DNA of 64,000 nt from Undaria pinnatifida (GCA_012845835.1 JABAKD010000001.1:5400976-5464975), one strand, 5' to 3'. Positions 32,278-42,860 are shown, counted from the stretch's first letter. Numbers and translations are program-made. Notes: generated from the letters alone by a model not told the origin.

Positions 32278-32744
32278 AACCGGCGTACTGCAAGTGGCAG
32301 CGACCGTCGAAGCTGTTTCCGAAGGGTGAGAGTTGCTTTTATGTCGGTCCTTCGAGAGACCACCCGCGTGATTGTCATAGAGCACTTACGAGGGCTGGGA
32401 CTATTCAGGAAACGAGGGATGTAACGTGGGAGGCGTTGCCGTCACAACTCCCTCCACCGCAACCTCCGTTGCCGATAGAGATCGCGGAGGAGGGAGGGGA
32501 GGAAAGTGACAACGATGTAGAAGCCGAGGTATGGCCGCTTGTAGGGAGGGGAGTTGCCCACACACTGTTGCGAAATAACGCGGTAGTGGTCCCCTCTGGT
32601 GCAGCAACGAACGAGGTAGTGGTCCCCCCTGGTGAAGCAGTCGATGTGGTTGAAAGTGTTGACGCAGAGAGTGTAGGTCGATCGCCGTTTGCCCCCTCTG
32701 TGCCATCTTTCGCCCGTTCCCTCTGTGTCGTCTCCAGCACCTGA
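32238..32744 (+). pseudogene. Copia B integrase C-terminal linker
   Basis: LKPAYCKWQRPSKLFPKGE, FYVGPSRDHPRDCHRALTR and TIQETRDVTWEALPSQ are the integrase C-terminal strands. The rest is Pro/Glu/Val-rich. It overlaps the start of the RT frame at 32,689. Confidence 0.65.
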
Positions 32745-34668
32745 GTTCACCAATGGTGAGGGGCAGGGAGGGCAAGATGAGGGGGAACTAGAGTCGGTGG
32801 GTCCTGAAGAGCAGGATACAGAGTCTGTAGGGCCGGCAGGGCAGGAGGCAGAGGCAGAGGCATCTCCTCCAGTTGCTCGTCGTCCGCGGCATGTAGCTGA
32901 GCTAGCTGATTTCAACAACCCTGCGTGTGAGAATGATGAAGTAAGAGAAGGTAGAACTCGCGCGCAAACCCGTGCCGTTAACCAGCAGAATGTATCTGGT
33001 CTTGTGGCCACTCTAGGGCCCGTCTGCGCAACAGAGATAATATATGCGCTGTTGGCGGAGCAGAGAGCAGGTGACGCAGTGGAATTGCCGAAAGAACTAG
33101 TGCAGGACGTAGAGTCTGAGCCTGATAGCTATCAAGAAGCCCGGCAATCGAAGTACGCCACGATTTGGGATGGAGCTATGTCTGCAGAAGTTGAAGGCTT
33201 GATAAGGGCAGGAACGTTCACGTTAGCGGTAAAGATCCCAATAGGCTGTAACGTGATAGATACTAGATGGGTTTTCAAATGGAAAGCAGACGAAACAGGA
33301 AAGATAGTGAAGGCCAAGGCTAGGCTTGTCGCGAAGGGCTTCAGGCAGAAGTATGGTGTAGACTATCTTGAGACTTTCTCGCCTACTGAAAATCCTGCAT
33401 CAATTCATTTGTTGGTAGCGTTGGCGTGCAAGTATGATTTGGAATTACTCCACTGGGACATTGAGCAGGCGTTTGTTCAGTCGAAGTTGGATCACGAGGT
33501 GTTCATAAAGTTGCCTCCTGGCTGTGGTTCGATGTCAGGAAAGGTTGTCCGTCTGGACAAGAGTTTGTACGGATTGAAGCAGGCATCTAGAACATTTTAC
33601 AAGAGGCTAGTATCGGATCTAAAGAGGATTGGTTTCGAGCAGTCTCTGTGTGACCCCTGTGTGCTGCGTTTCATGATGGGAGACGAGGTGATAGGGATGG
33701 TCGCGATTCACGTGGATGACATTCTGTATGCAGGAACTAAGAGTCTTGCCAAGGTGGTTGTAGAAGCTCTAGGCGATTCTCTTCCTACGAAGAATTTGGG
33801 TGAGGTCAAGTTCTTTCTTGGTTGCGCATTTATTCGCGACCGCGAGGCTGGCACGATTGAGATTTCTCAGGAGAGTTACATCAGGAGTGTGCTTGAGAGA
33901 TTCAAAAATTGTCGCACCAGCCCGATCCCTGCTTCCCCTGCTAACGATAACAGGTTCGTGATGGAGGATGAGGAGGCAGGAGATGTGCCGTTCCGAGAGG
34001 TGGTGGGGTGCCTGATGTGGGTCGCCAATGGGACGAGGCCCGACATCTCGAATGCTGTGCGGGCGGTGGCGAGGCACTCTCATGAGCCAAAGAAGAGAGA
34101 CTGGAAGGCAGCTCAGAAGATTCTGAACTATCTTCTGGAAACGGCACATCTAACTCTGAAGTACAAGAAAGACAGTACGGTTGATGACGTAGGCACGTTG
34201 TTGGTGTACGTAGATGCAGACTTTGCCAGCAAGGCCACTGACCGTAGATCAGTTTCGGGAGCACTAGTTATTGTGGCTGCCTGTCTTGTAGCTTGGCTTT
34301 CTTGGACGCAGAAATGCGTTTCGCAGTCGACTTCTGAGGCAGAGTATCTTGCGATGGGCGATGGTGTGAAGGAGTCTCTGTTTGTGAACGGAATGCTTCA
34401 GTTCTTGAGGCCTAGTGTAGAGCCTCGTAAAATTGACGTCCTTGAGGACAACGAGGGAGCGATTGCGCTTGCAGAGAATCCGCTTAGCTCGAGCAGAAGT
34501 AAGCACAACGACGTGAGGCACCACTTTCTTAGAAATCTGACCGAGGAGGGTGTCATCGAGATCACGCATGTTCCTAGCGAAAAACAACATGCGGACATCC
34601 TCACGAAGGCTCTGCCGAGAAGTATTTTTGAAGTTCACCGTGACTTTGCATTGGGCTCTAGGAAGTAG
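32689..34668 (+). CDS. Copia B reverse transcriptase-RNase H
   Basis: Intact 659-residue frame, the longest in the window. After an acidic linker come RT motifs NVIDTRWVFKWKADETG, RLVAKGFRQKYGVDYLETF, LLHWDIEQAFVQSKLDHEVF (Asp), LDKSLYGLKQASRTFYKRL, VAIHVDDILYAGTK (active-site VDD, with His for Tyr) and VKFFLGCAFIRDREAGTIEI. RNase H follows: VYVDADFASKATDRRSVSG (Asp), STSEAEYLAMGDGVKESLF (Glu), DVLEDNEGAIALAENP (Asp), KHNDVRHHFLRNL and HVPSEKQHADILTKALPR. It makes cDNA from element RNA. Since C moved recently, proteins of a close relative, or of B before its damage, may have supplied activity. Confidence 0.92.
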   Translation: MPPLCHLSPVPSVSSPAPEFTNGEGQGGQDEGELESVGPEEQDTESVGPAGQEAEAEASPPVARRPRHVAELADFNNPACENDEVREGRTRAQTRAVNQQNVSGLVATLGPVCATEIIYALLAEQRAGDAVELPKELVQDVESEPDSYQEARQSKYATIWDGAMSAEVEGLIRAGTFTLAVKIPIGCNVIDTRWVFKWKADETGKIVKAKARLVAKGFRQKYGVDYLETFSPTENPASIHLLVALACKYDLELLHWDIEQAFVQSKLDHEVFIKLPPGCGSMSGKVVRLDKSLYGLKQASRTFYKRLVSDLKRIGFEQSLCDPCVLRFMMGDEVIGMVAIHVDDILYAGTKSLAKVVVEALGDSLPTKNLGEVKFFLGCAFIRDREAGTIEISQESYIRSVLERFKNCRTSPIPASPANDNRFVMEDEEAGDVPFREVVGCLMWVANGTRPDISNAVRAVARHSHEPKKRDWKAAQKILNYLLETAHLTLKYKKDSTVDDVGTLLVYVDADFASKATDRRSVSGALVIVAACLVAWLSWTQKCVSQSTSEAEYLAMGDGVKESLFVNGMLQFLRPSVEPRKIDVLEDNEGAIALAENPLSSSRSKHNDVRHHFLRNLTEEGVIEITHVPSEKQHADILTKALPRSIFEVHRDFALGSRK

Positions 34669-34739
34669 GAGTCTGATTTTATTTTGTTTGTCATACTGCA
34701 TGTTGTGGGTCTGGTAGATACAACAGCCCCTAGGGAGGG

Positions 34740-35255
34740 TGTTGGTGATAGCGGCAGTGTGTATCGGCCGAGCTGCTGTAGATCATCTGATTGGATAGTT
34801 TGAATATTGAATTGTCAATTGTAGTAAGTTGATGCTGGATATTCTGGGAATATTCTTCGTGGTACTTCGGTAGGTTGTACACAAGTACGAGCTATACAAT
34901 GGACCGTAGGTGTGTGTGTCGGTACATTGGTATGTGGTACATTGGACACTTATCCAGTAGGAAGGTTCAGGCATTGTTGCTGTACGTCTGACTGTCAGGC
35001 TATTGTCATGTTAGGGGTATTGTTTGTGGTACGGGCAACAACCCGAGGGTTTTGTGGCACGTCTGAAAGTACATTAGGCCGTGTTCTGTGTTATGCGTGA
35101 TCGGGTAGTTGCATAGCGTGATCCTGAGGGTGAGGTTGTGCGCGCCCACGAGCGCCCCCACCCTGCTCACTTCACCTACCTTGCCTACCTGTCTCAGAAG
35201 GGCAATTGCTCAATAGTACAACATATTTTCCCCAGAAGCCACGAGTTTACCAACA
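34740..35255 (+). repeat. Copia B 3' LTR
   Basis: 516 bp, TGTTGGTGATAG ... GTTTACCAACA, preceded by the polypurine tract TAGGGAGGG at 34,731-34,739 and followed by TSD GTCCC. Confidence 0.92.
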
Positions 35256-35578
35256 GTCCCGACGGAGGACGCCGACATCGGTACAAAGCACTTCAACAAG
35301 CACAGGTTCAAACACCTTATGGGCCTCATCATTAAGTTCGACGTCAACAAATTCGTCAACGTCGAATTTAACGGAAAATTAGTAATATGTTTGTTTGACT
35401 CTGTCTGTTTGGAATTAGCCTACACTTTTGAATTCTTTCGTAGGATTGAAGATTGTAGTTGGTTGTGTAGGAAACAAAAAATATCATCACTTGGTTGAAA
35501 CACGCATGACATGCATTTGTTTGTTTAAATTTATCATCATTAGTTTTGGTACAATTCAGAGCAACTTTCATTGAGGAG
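35256..35578 (+). pseudogene. Copia A RNase H end and 3' untranslated region
   Basis: From the right-hand GTCCC, the copia A frame continues DADIGTKHFNKHRFKHLMG and stays open to a TGA near 35,497. A GAGGAG purine run then abuts the 3' LTR at 35,579. The DIGTKHF motif is the counterpart of the usual copia LADIxTK end of RNase H. Confidence 0.85.
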
Positions 35579-36033
35579 TGTTATGGAAATGTTAGCACAT
35601 ACTGGTAGCCAGTATGAGTCAATGATCAGTAGCACTGCACTTCTTGTACGTCGTAGATCATCGTAGATCTGTTATATGTCGGTTGGTATGTAACGTGCGT
35701 ATGAATATGCGGAGAAATTACTTCTGTAGGATTCTCTGTTGCCTTGACGAGTAGCTCACTCTCTCGTGTGGATCCTTCCGGATTGTCTAGCATCGTAGCC
35801 ATCGTGGTCATCTCCAGTACCCAGCCAACTTCTGGACTCCTGCATAGTCTGCGGCTCATCTGTGTGTGTTGGCCACATAAGCGCCAGTGTTTACAGCACC
35901 TTTACATCTTCTCGACACGGAAGCACTCGAGTATTCCAGGCTATTCACCTCACAGCAGTGTCACCAACCCGACTAGTGTCGGAGACACAGCCTCTCTGCT
36001 ACCGTGCTGGGGTATACCACAATATCCATAATA
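35579..36033 (+). repeat. Copia A 3' LTR
   Basis: 455 bp, TGTTATGGAAATGTTAGCAC ... ATATCCATAATA; partner of 16,742-17,173. It is followed by GAAAA, the duplicated target. Confidence 0.8.
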
Positions 36034-36111
36034 GAAAAAGACAGCGAAAGCAGCAGCGACAACGACAGCGAAAAAGACAGCGAAAAAGGCAGCGATGACG
36101 ACAACAGCAAC

Positions 36112-36158
<47 letters not shown>

Positions 36159-36162
36159 GTAG
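36034..36162 (+). pseudogene. Helitron D C-terminal tail (acidic and poly-Gln)
   Basis: After removing copia A the Helitron frame reads on from NNNAKINE into Lys-Asp-Ser-Glu repeats (KDSESSSDNDSEKDSEKGSD), then a run of about 16 Gln codons (CAA)n and a TAG at 36,160-36,162. An open frame over 125 bp in exactly the right phase supports both the insertion and the tail being coding. Its role is unknown; it occupies the place where other Helitrons here carry an OTU domain. Confidence 0.75.
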
Positions 36163-37200
36163 TGATCTATAACATCTATCTGTCGTTCTGATATGTTGTG
36201 CAGGATCTGCGTAACACAGATCCAACCCAGGAAACATATGCTAGATCATGCAGACCACACGGCTCCACGCTCGGCAACATGATCTAGGCCATGCAGACCA
36301 TATATACCAGGGATCTGTCTACCCTGAACGGCACAGATCATGAATGGGGATCTGATCTGTTCGATGTGTGCAAATCCTTGATCTCTCAGATGACGTTTTT
36401 GTTCTATATTATATTACACTTGCAAACATCCTTATAATAAAATACGATAGCGTCGTGACGTTATTTTGGATCTTCACAGTGTATTGCTTTTTATTATACC
36501 CTGCGGGAAACCGGCTTCTCCCGACCGCCACCGGACCCCAGCCGGCACCACAGCCGTTCCAAGCCCACCCCGCACGGCAGCCCTCGGTGTCCCCGGTGAA
36601 AGAAGGGGCGCCTGTTTTTTTTCTTCCTTCTCTGTACGTATTATTGTGGGTGGGTGGATGGGTGGGTTGTTGTTGAGTGCGTGTGTGGTTGAATGAGTGG
36701 GTGGGTGGTTGTGTGGGGTGGGTGTGTGGGTCTATGGGGTGTATGTGGGTGGGTGGGCCGTTGCCGTACAGGCCCCGCTGGCGCAAGCAGCGGTCGTACC
36801 ACTAGTTTTAATAAATGTAACACCCCTAAACCATTTTGGGGCCCATGCGCCAAACAAACAATGTGTGCGATCTTATCAAGCGTCCAGGATGAGTGTACAG
36901 CAGTACGAGTACCGCAATGCTCCGCGCGTGTCGTAGAGCTCCTTTGTCCCTACTTTTCGGGCGCCACCGTAAACTAGAAACTCGCTTTGCAGCGTCATAA
37001 TATTGGAAATACCTCAGTCCGTGGTACAAAACTCGTTTGGATTTTGGGCCACTTGTTGTGTACATGAATTGTGGGCAATGCTTCAGAATGGCGGCTGATT
37101 GTGGAGTCTGTGACTTGTGTGCATACCGGTTAACAACCCCCCCCCCCCCCCCCCCCAACCCCCCCAAATGTGCGCGTGCCTCGCTTCGTCCAGTTTGCAG
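36163..37200. other. Non-coding; simple repeats and possible Helitron 3' end
   Basis: 36,170-36,370 has several short inverted repeats around GATCTG and CATGATCTAG, possibly Helitron 3' sequence. 36,645-36,765 is a GGGTGGGTG-type repeat with G-quadruplex potential. 37,139-37,156 is a C run. No gene was recognised. Confidence 0.5.
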
Positions 37201-37554
37201 GCGGACACGCACTACGACGCATCCTCAGAGGCGTGCTTCAAGGCCTTCACCGACGAATCAAGCCTTGTAGACTGGATAGTTACTAGCCCCCCGTACAAGA
37301 ACGCCTTCGAAATTTTGAGTATTGCTTGGCGGATTGCGCGGGTAGGAGTGACATTCAAGCTGAGGCTGACATTCCTCGAACCCACAAAGGCGCGCGGTAA
37401 CTGGTTCAAAGAAAATCCGCCTAGTGCGGTTGTTGCACTCCCGCGGGCAACGTACCGCGGGAGGCCGTGCAATGCACCGGAGGCGTGGTTTGTTTGGCGC
37501 CGGAGTTGTGCTGATGGGACACCTACTGTGCAGGCTGTATTTTTCGCGGTTTAG
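37201..37554 (+). CDS. TSPPY methyltransferase-like exon (fragment)
   Basis: An acceptor TTTGCAG precedes 37,201; the frame then runs 117 codons to TAG at 37,552. It opens DTHYDASSEACFKAFTDESS and has DWIVTSPPYKNAFEILSIAW, RVGVTFKLRLTFLEPTKARG, ENPPSAVVALPR and EAWFVWRR. (D/N/S)PPY preceded by hydrophobics is motif IV of N6-adenine/N4-cytosine amino methyltransferases. The following segments recall a short bacterial and phage protein family of that fold. Motif I is not in this exon. Whether it is a host gene, a transferred gene or a relic cannot be told from the sequence; enzymatic activity is not shown. Confidence 0.5.
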   Translation, partial: ADTHYDASSEACFKAFTDESSLVDWIVTSPPYKNAFEILSIAWRIARVGVTFKLRLTFLEPTKARGNWFKENPPSAVVALPRATYRGRPCNAPEAWFVWRRSCADGTPTVQAVFFAV

Positions 37555-37722
37555 ACTGGTGCATTGGGGCGTTTGGAATGCAGGGGGCAAAGCAACCGTT
37601 GGCGTTTGCTTGGTGTAGGGGTCAGGGTTAGCATGCACGTAATAATAATCGATGTTCAGCGTATGATAGCGACGTCCCTCGGTTGCGGTGATAAATCCTG
37701 AAGGGCTGGGTATTAATTTATG

Positions 37723-38270
37723 TCAATTTGGACGCCGTCTCCGAGCTCCGTGTGGATGCCGCCCAGTCGTCGCCTCCGGGTCATTCGTCGGGCGCAACCG
37801 GGCCTGGGGCTTGACCTGTGAGCAGAAGCAAACAAAAGCTCAACTTGTGCGCTTGCCTTCTCAACGCCATAGACGCCTGAAAGAATACAATAACGATGCC
37901 GTATGATGTGAAAAACACACAATTACTGTAGCGTGAGATGCACACCACAACCGTAACTACAAAGATAAATAATACAAACAACGGAGTATCATAGGCATCG
38001 ACACTACATTATTGATGTGCAACACCTACATCTCCATCTTGAGTAGTACCACTATTTTTTCGCTTCTTGGTATATCGCCTACAGTAGTACACGAAAACGT
38101 TACCCTGGCTCCAAATCCAAGCTGTTCGTCCCCAAAAAATGCGCGCAGTTCAAATTGCTTCTCGGACTGAGTATGTTCTTGGGCCTTACCTTGTGTGGGT
38201 TGGTGTCAGCTTCCACGTCAATATCGTAGGAACCACCAGCCCCGCCGACCTCCGGCACAGTGTGGCTGGT
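37723..38270 (-). CDS. Unidentified gene, last two exons
   Basis: Minus-strand exon ending at 38,190 (PEVGGAGGSYDIDVEADTN, donor GTAAGG) joins in phase 0 to 37,815-37,723 (acceptor CTCACAG), which reads VKPQARLRPTNDPEATTGRH to a TGA. The 5' limit of the first exon is uncertain. No domain was recognised; the C-terminus is Arg-rich. Confidence 0.4.
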
Positions 38271-38606
38271 CGTTGTAACGGGGGGCAGGCATGGAATACA
38301 GGACGGATAAGATAGTGTCTTGCATGGTGCGAACAAGATGTATATGGTCGTACGTCATGCTTTTACAGACGTACAGCAGCACCAGGTAGAGCACTGATAA
38401 AGTGCTGCGCAAGTTTTATGTTGCGGTAGTACCAGTACATGTGTTTGCAAAGGACTACCAGGTGCCAGGTATTAAATATTGATAATACAGTGGTATATAC
38501 ACACGATAAAGCGGGGGGTGGTGAAATCTAATGAACACGAGTTGGGGGGGGGGGGATTCAATTAATTCATACTAATTCAAGGCATTAATTAACGAGGCAC
38601 ACGCTA

Positions 38607-38670
38607 CTACTGCTGCTCCTGCTGTTGAATGCTGATATCAAATTTAAGGGCACCTTCGGTCACGGCAACC
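38607..38670 (-). CDS. Candidate terminal exon
   Basis: Minus strand: acceptor GTTGTTCCAG, then an open phase reading VAVTEGALKFDISIQQQEQQ to TAG (38,607-38,609). Only 64 bp, so support is splice signal plus composition. It does not fit in phase with the exon at 39,617-39,778. Confidence 0.3.
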
Positions 38671-38879
38671 CTGGAACAACAAAGTGAGTACGTGAGTCAA
38701 CAAAGAAGTACGACAGTATTTTGATACCTTGACCTACTTTTAACGTGTTTTTGACGAAAGCAATACTATTTCTGGTATAATAACGAGATATCATGACTCC
38801 CTACCGAACACGGCATAGATAGCTCCACCATACTTATGCCTTCACTAGACTAGGCATAAGTATGGTCATGTTGTACTAC

Positions 38880-39480
38880 GTCGTGCTCGGAAGATACCTC
38901 CTGTGTCTTCCTGCCTACTTTGACAAACAACTTCGAAATAGTATAGGAAATCAAAGTGGGAAGGAAAAAAAAAATCGTACGAGTGTTCTGCTGTATTCCG
39001 TACAGATCGTGTGTTCAAGCGTCGCATCTGCAGTCGGACATAGGTTCAGCCTCGGCTCGCTTGGCATGGGTATTATACCTGCATGCTGCCTGTACCTAGC
39101 AAAGATAGCTTGGCGCCATCGATGCGCAGAGCATCTCAAAACGCGAGGATGGTCAGGTGTTACTGGTTACGACGTCTTGTCCGGAAGATACGTCTTCCTT
39201 CCTGTCCTACTTTGACAGACTACTTGGAAATAGTATAGGACATGAAAGTGCGGAGGAAAAAAAAATTACGAACGAACGCAGGAACGAGTGTTCTGCTGCT
39301 GTACAGATCGTGTGTGCAAGCGTCGCATCTGCAGTCCGGCATAGGTACAGCCTCGGCTCGCTTGGCATGTGCATTGCACCTGCCTGCTGCCTGTACCTAG
39401 CATAGGTTGCTTGGCGCCATCGATGCGCAGAGCATCTCAAAGCGCGAGAATGGTCATGTGTTACGACGTCTCTTGCTTGC
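38880..39480. repeat. ~300-bp tandem duplication, two copies
   Basis: ACAGATCGTGTG..CAAGCGTCGCATCTGCAGT at 39,003 recurs near 39,304, and GGCGCCATCGATGCGCAGAGC at about 39,112 recurs near 39,413. Each copy begins with a CCTACTTTGACA block and an A run. Non-coding. Confidence 0.8.
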
Positions 39481-39616
39481 TGCTTCTTGTCTTGTTGTGT
39501 TGCAGTATCATACCTACTTGACTTGTGCGTGGTTTGTAGACATACACAACAAAGCTCTAAGTTGGCCACTGATTAACTGTTACCCCGTGAATAACATCAC
39601 CTAACAACGTGCTCAC

Positions 39617-39778
39617 CTCCACAAGTATGCTCCCGCCAGCACCCCCTCTCGATGACGTGTCGCGTTCAATCCGTTTTGGCGGGGTTCTTCGACATCTCAA
39701 AAACTCTGGCCCAGCGTCGTCTCGTAAGAACCCGTTTCTCCATATGTTTTTGGCTGGTTTCAATTTTTTTTGAGGCAT
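39617..39778 (-). CDS. Candidate exon of an unidentified basic protein
   Basis: Minus strand from ATG at 39,778 (MPQKKLKPAKNIWRNGF) through RCRRTPPKRIERDTSSRGG to the donor GTGAGC after ILVE. 54 codons, phase 0. A CCCTGTAG acceptor-like site just upstream means it could also be internal. Divergent to the gene starting at 40,066. Confidence 0.35.
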
Positions 39779-40065
39779 GTTTTCTACAGGGGCTGATAAT
39801 GAAATCTGATAAAAAACGCGGTGCATCTTAAAATAATAACACTGGTATCTAGTTGGGGAGGGAATGGCAAAAAATAAATGGAATTAGACCTGAACTTATA
39901 TTATCATCAGACTTCAAAACCAGGGGATTTGGGGATTGTTTCGATTTTTGACTACAGCACCCAGAAACTATCGCACTGGGAATACATTGTTGTTGCCAAA
40001 ACACTAAAACAGCGCAGATCCAGCCAGCGGCCCAACCGCGGTGGACACTGGATAGCCCAAGAATT

Positions 40066-40466
40066 ATGGCTAAGCGACGAAGGCCCGGCAAGAACAAGCC
40101 AAGCCACGTGGAGGCGGTAGATTCTTTGATCCCTGCCCGTCTCCCGTTGGAGCCCTCCTCAAATGGTCCCAAGGATGGCCTCAGTGCAGCCACAGACGCT
40201 CTTGAGAGTGCTGCGGCCAGTCTTACACATGCTGCTAGCAAGCCAGAGAGCTTCTTCCAAGCCGATGAAGGTGTCGCTAAGGTAAGCTGCAGTCCTAGTG
40301 TACAGCAGTATACACCTATGGTATACGCCTATATCAAAGCTTGCTCAATCAAAGCTGCAGTACACACGTATGGAATACAGCTATCAGTCATGGAGTGTTG
40401 TAAACTCATCTTTCAATAGGAATCCAAGTTCGGCTGCCGCCGTCTTGTACACCAACAATTCAGCAC
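40066..40466 (+). CDS. Unidentified gene, first two exons
   Basis: Exon 1 (40,066-40,281) begins MAKRRRPGKNKPSHVEAVDS, has an Ala/Ser-rich middle (DALESAAASLTHAASKPESF) and ends at donor GTAAGC in phase 0. Exon 2 (40,420-40,466, acceptor TTTCAATAG, donor GTAAGC) reads ESKFGCRRLVHQQFS and ends in phase 2. No family recognised; the basic start could be a nuclear or organellar signal. Later exons were not found. Confidence 0.45.
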
Positions 40467-41254
40467 GTAAGCTTCGTCCACGTACGCCAAGACCACTATT
40501 ATATTAATACAAGGGCTCCGCATGGGTGCCGGTAGGTCAGGGCAGCACTTCGAATTGTTCGATTCAATACTTGGTAGAGTGAAAAAAGTCACCACACACG
40601 ATCATAGTCTGCACGCACAGTATGCAAGGTAATGCCAAGAGTTCGATAGAGACTATTGATAATAACCATAACAATGTGCTACTATTGATAGCTACCGTTT
40701 TTTTAATGAATCCGGTTCCGAGCTTCATTCATCAGATTTCGATCGTATAAATCCGGACACACGCCGACTGACCCTCTAGTCTGGCGACGAAACGTGTCGA
40801 GTGCGTTTCTTATGATATTTTAACTAAATCAAGCATCCGGGGCCAGTAAGGTCACTGACCATGTCCGCTGCGCGTCCTCTTCGCAGCCACTGAGAGATGC
40901 GCACTGAGCCAGCTTCTGAAATATACAATGAACGATATAATAGTATCATCTTGATCCGAGCCTCCCAGATCGACTGTCTGTGTGTTGTCTGATCGTGGAG
41001 AAACGTGCTGATGTTGTTCCAGGCGCGAAACACGGTGGTATGACTGCCTTCGTCATTCAACTCCTCGAATGCTATTGCAATGCTGCTGCTTGTTGCTAGC
41101 TGTGTAGATCGCTGACTTCTTGTAGATACAGCACGCGACTACAGCGCTTACGATTTTGTCAGCTAAGTGTTTCAGACTCGAGTTTTATTAGACGAAAATA
41201 AAAACATGTCAGTCGCGCATTGGACAGAATTCATACACAAAGTAGGCGTCACCC

Positions 41255-42420
41255 GGGCACGATAGGTCACATGCCGGGATCAGAATGCATCCACACATGA
41301 TACCTCCCCGCACGGTGCGAAAATCCCGACCCCACCGGCCGACTGACTTTCTGATTGGCCATGGTTCGCATGTTGAGCCAGCTTCCCCCGGGAGGATATA
41401 GGGTCCCATCCCCGGTCCAGAGGTCGCTCCACATCTCTAAAACTTCCATCAACCGTGGAAGCAAACGGAGCTTTCTCGGGTCGACACCACCCTGCACGGT
41501 GAGAAAACCCCAGTCCAGTTGGCTAGTCGCTGATTGGTTCGAGCTCGACAGCGCCGTCCTAGGCGGATAAAGGCCCATCAATGGGGGGCATTTCCGTCGC
41601 ACACGAAAATAGGGTCCCATCCCCGATTCACGAACCCCCCGAATATCTACAGCTCCAAAAACGCGGGAACAATAACGATGACCTCCCGTGTCGACACCAC
41701 TCCGCACGACGTGGAACTCCAACCATATTCGCTTACCGCTGATTGGCTGGGGCTCGGACATAAGGGCAACGCCACCATGGGAGGACATAGAGTCCTGTGC
41801 CCGTTTCAGAAATCCTGACAAACCGGGGACGATATCCGATTTCTCCCGCGGGTCGACACAGCGCTGCACGATGGTGCGACAACACACAGCTTGCAAAGAT
41901 GAGTTTCGACGAAATCTTCGATGTCACAGCTGGAGTGTATTTTCGTTTTTTATAATAATCTAATATTCACATTGGCTTATCGTTGAGTGGCTGTGCAGCT
42001 CGTAGAGCCAGGGACACCCGGTGAGGAGATAGACCAGCAAACGGGCGGGGGGCGTTTCGACGCACCCGATGAGGATAGGGCCCCATCGCTGTTCCAGAAA
42101 TCCTTCCATACCCCATCAACGCCAACAAACCGTGGACGAAAACCAACTTCTCCCGGGTCGGCACCACACCGCACGGTGTGGAAGCCTCACCTAGCTGAGG
42201 TTCGTATACAACCGCCAGCACCACAGAACAGGGTCCAACCCCAGTTCAGAAACCCTTCAAGTTATTTTCAACTAGAAAAAAATGGGGTAACTCGCGCTAC
42301 TGCTGACTTTTTATTCGTATACCCCAACCCCGCGGTACGCGGACATTTCATTTGACCCCCTGCCTCGATACCACCCCGCACAGTGTAACCCAACCTTCGA
42401 TTGATCGGCTCGGCCGGGGT
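41255..42420. repeat. Degenerate tandem array, ~150-300-bp spacing
   Basis: The core (G)GGTCGACACCACNCCGCACGG recurs at about 41,297, 41,487, 41,696, 41,850, 42,155 and 42,365. Each is usually followed by a CTGATTGGCT box and a GGGTCCCATCCCCG box. Units are diverged and of unequal length. Near 41,897-41,960 the array abuts a block (GACGAAATC..CAGCTGGAGTGTATTTT) shared with the inverted repeats at 45.9 and 51.6 kb. Confidence 0.7.
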
Positions 42421-42806
42421 TCGTGGATAGAGGAAACCACCACTCACTAAGAAGTTCAGCAAGTTCAATGAAGTCACTATCATCTCATACTGGCCTGTGA
42501 TCAGAGAAGTTGTACATGAACCAATTGCGTAATATGCAGCAGTCAATCCAGATCGAGTCGATCGGTGCAACTTGCTTGGGTATCGTATTATTACAGCAGC
42601 AGTAATACACTTCACTTCTTTTCTTGTTCCCATCCCATTTATTGTGATGCTCGCACTACTCTCGCCCTCCCAGTAGTACAACTCAGATCCGGGGCCATAT
42701 AGCGAGCTCCCCTCCCCCATCCCCATTACGGTACATGCCCTAGTTTTTATCGCGAGAAGAATTCATCATTTTCTTTCCTCCACGACTCGCGTCGAATTGT
42801 ACCTAC

Positions 42807-42860
42807 CCACGCTGCTTGGCGATTTCAGCAGTTAGTTGATCCTTTTCTTCTCGTTTATTT
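42807..42860 (-). CDS. Candidate small coiled-coil exon
   Basis: Minus strand: acceptor TTTATTTGCAG, 54 bp, donor GTAGGT. Only one of three phases is open and reads NKREEKDQLTAEIAKQRG, a charged helical heptad-like segment. No other exon of the same gene was found. Confidence 0.35.

Larger units (their letters stand above)
23115..35255 (+). mobile_element. Copia B, Ty1/copia nested in copia A
   Basis: 12,141 bp as it stands, about 6.4 kb without copia C. Two LTRs, TSD GTCCC, gag-PR-IN-RT-RH order. It lies in the RNase H of copia A. The copia A frame resumes after it (TEDADIGTKHFNKHRFKHL), which proves the insertion. Confidence 0.93.
16742..36033 (+). mobile_element. Copia A, Ty1/copia nested in Helitron D
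   Basis: 19,292 bp including copia B and C; about 7.1 kb on its own. LTR pair, TSD GAAAA, gag-PR-IN-RT-RH order with stops and frameshifts in most domains. It differs from copia B in sequence, LTR and the RGG linker, so it is a separate family. Confidence 0.88.

Noticed and set aside
36107-36160. (CAA)n as a plain microsatellite
   Set aside because: It is in phase with the Helitron frame and ends in a stop, so it is described as a coding poly-Gln tail; either view remains possible.
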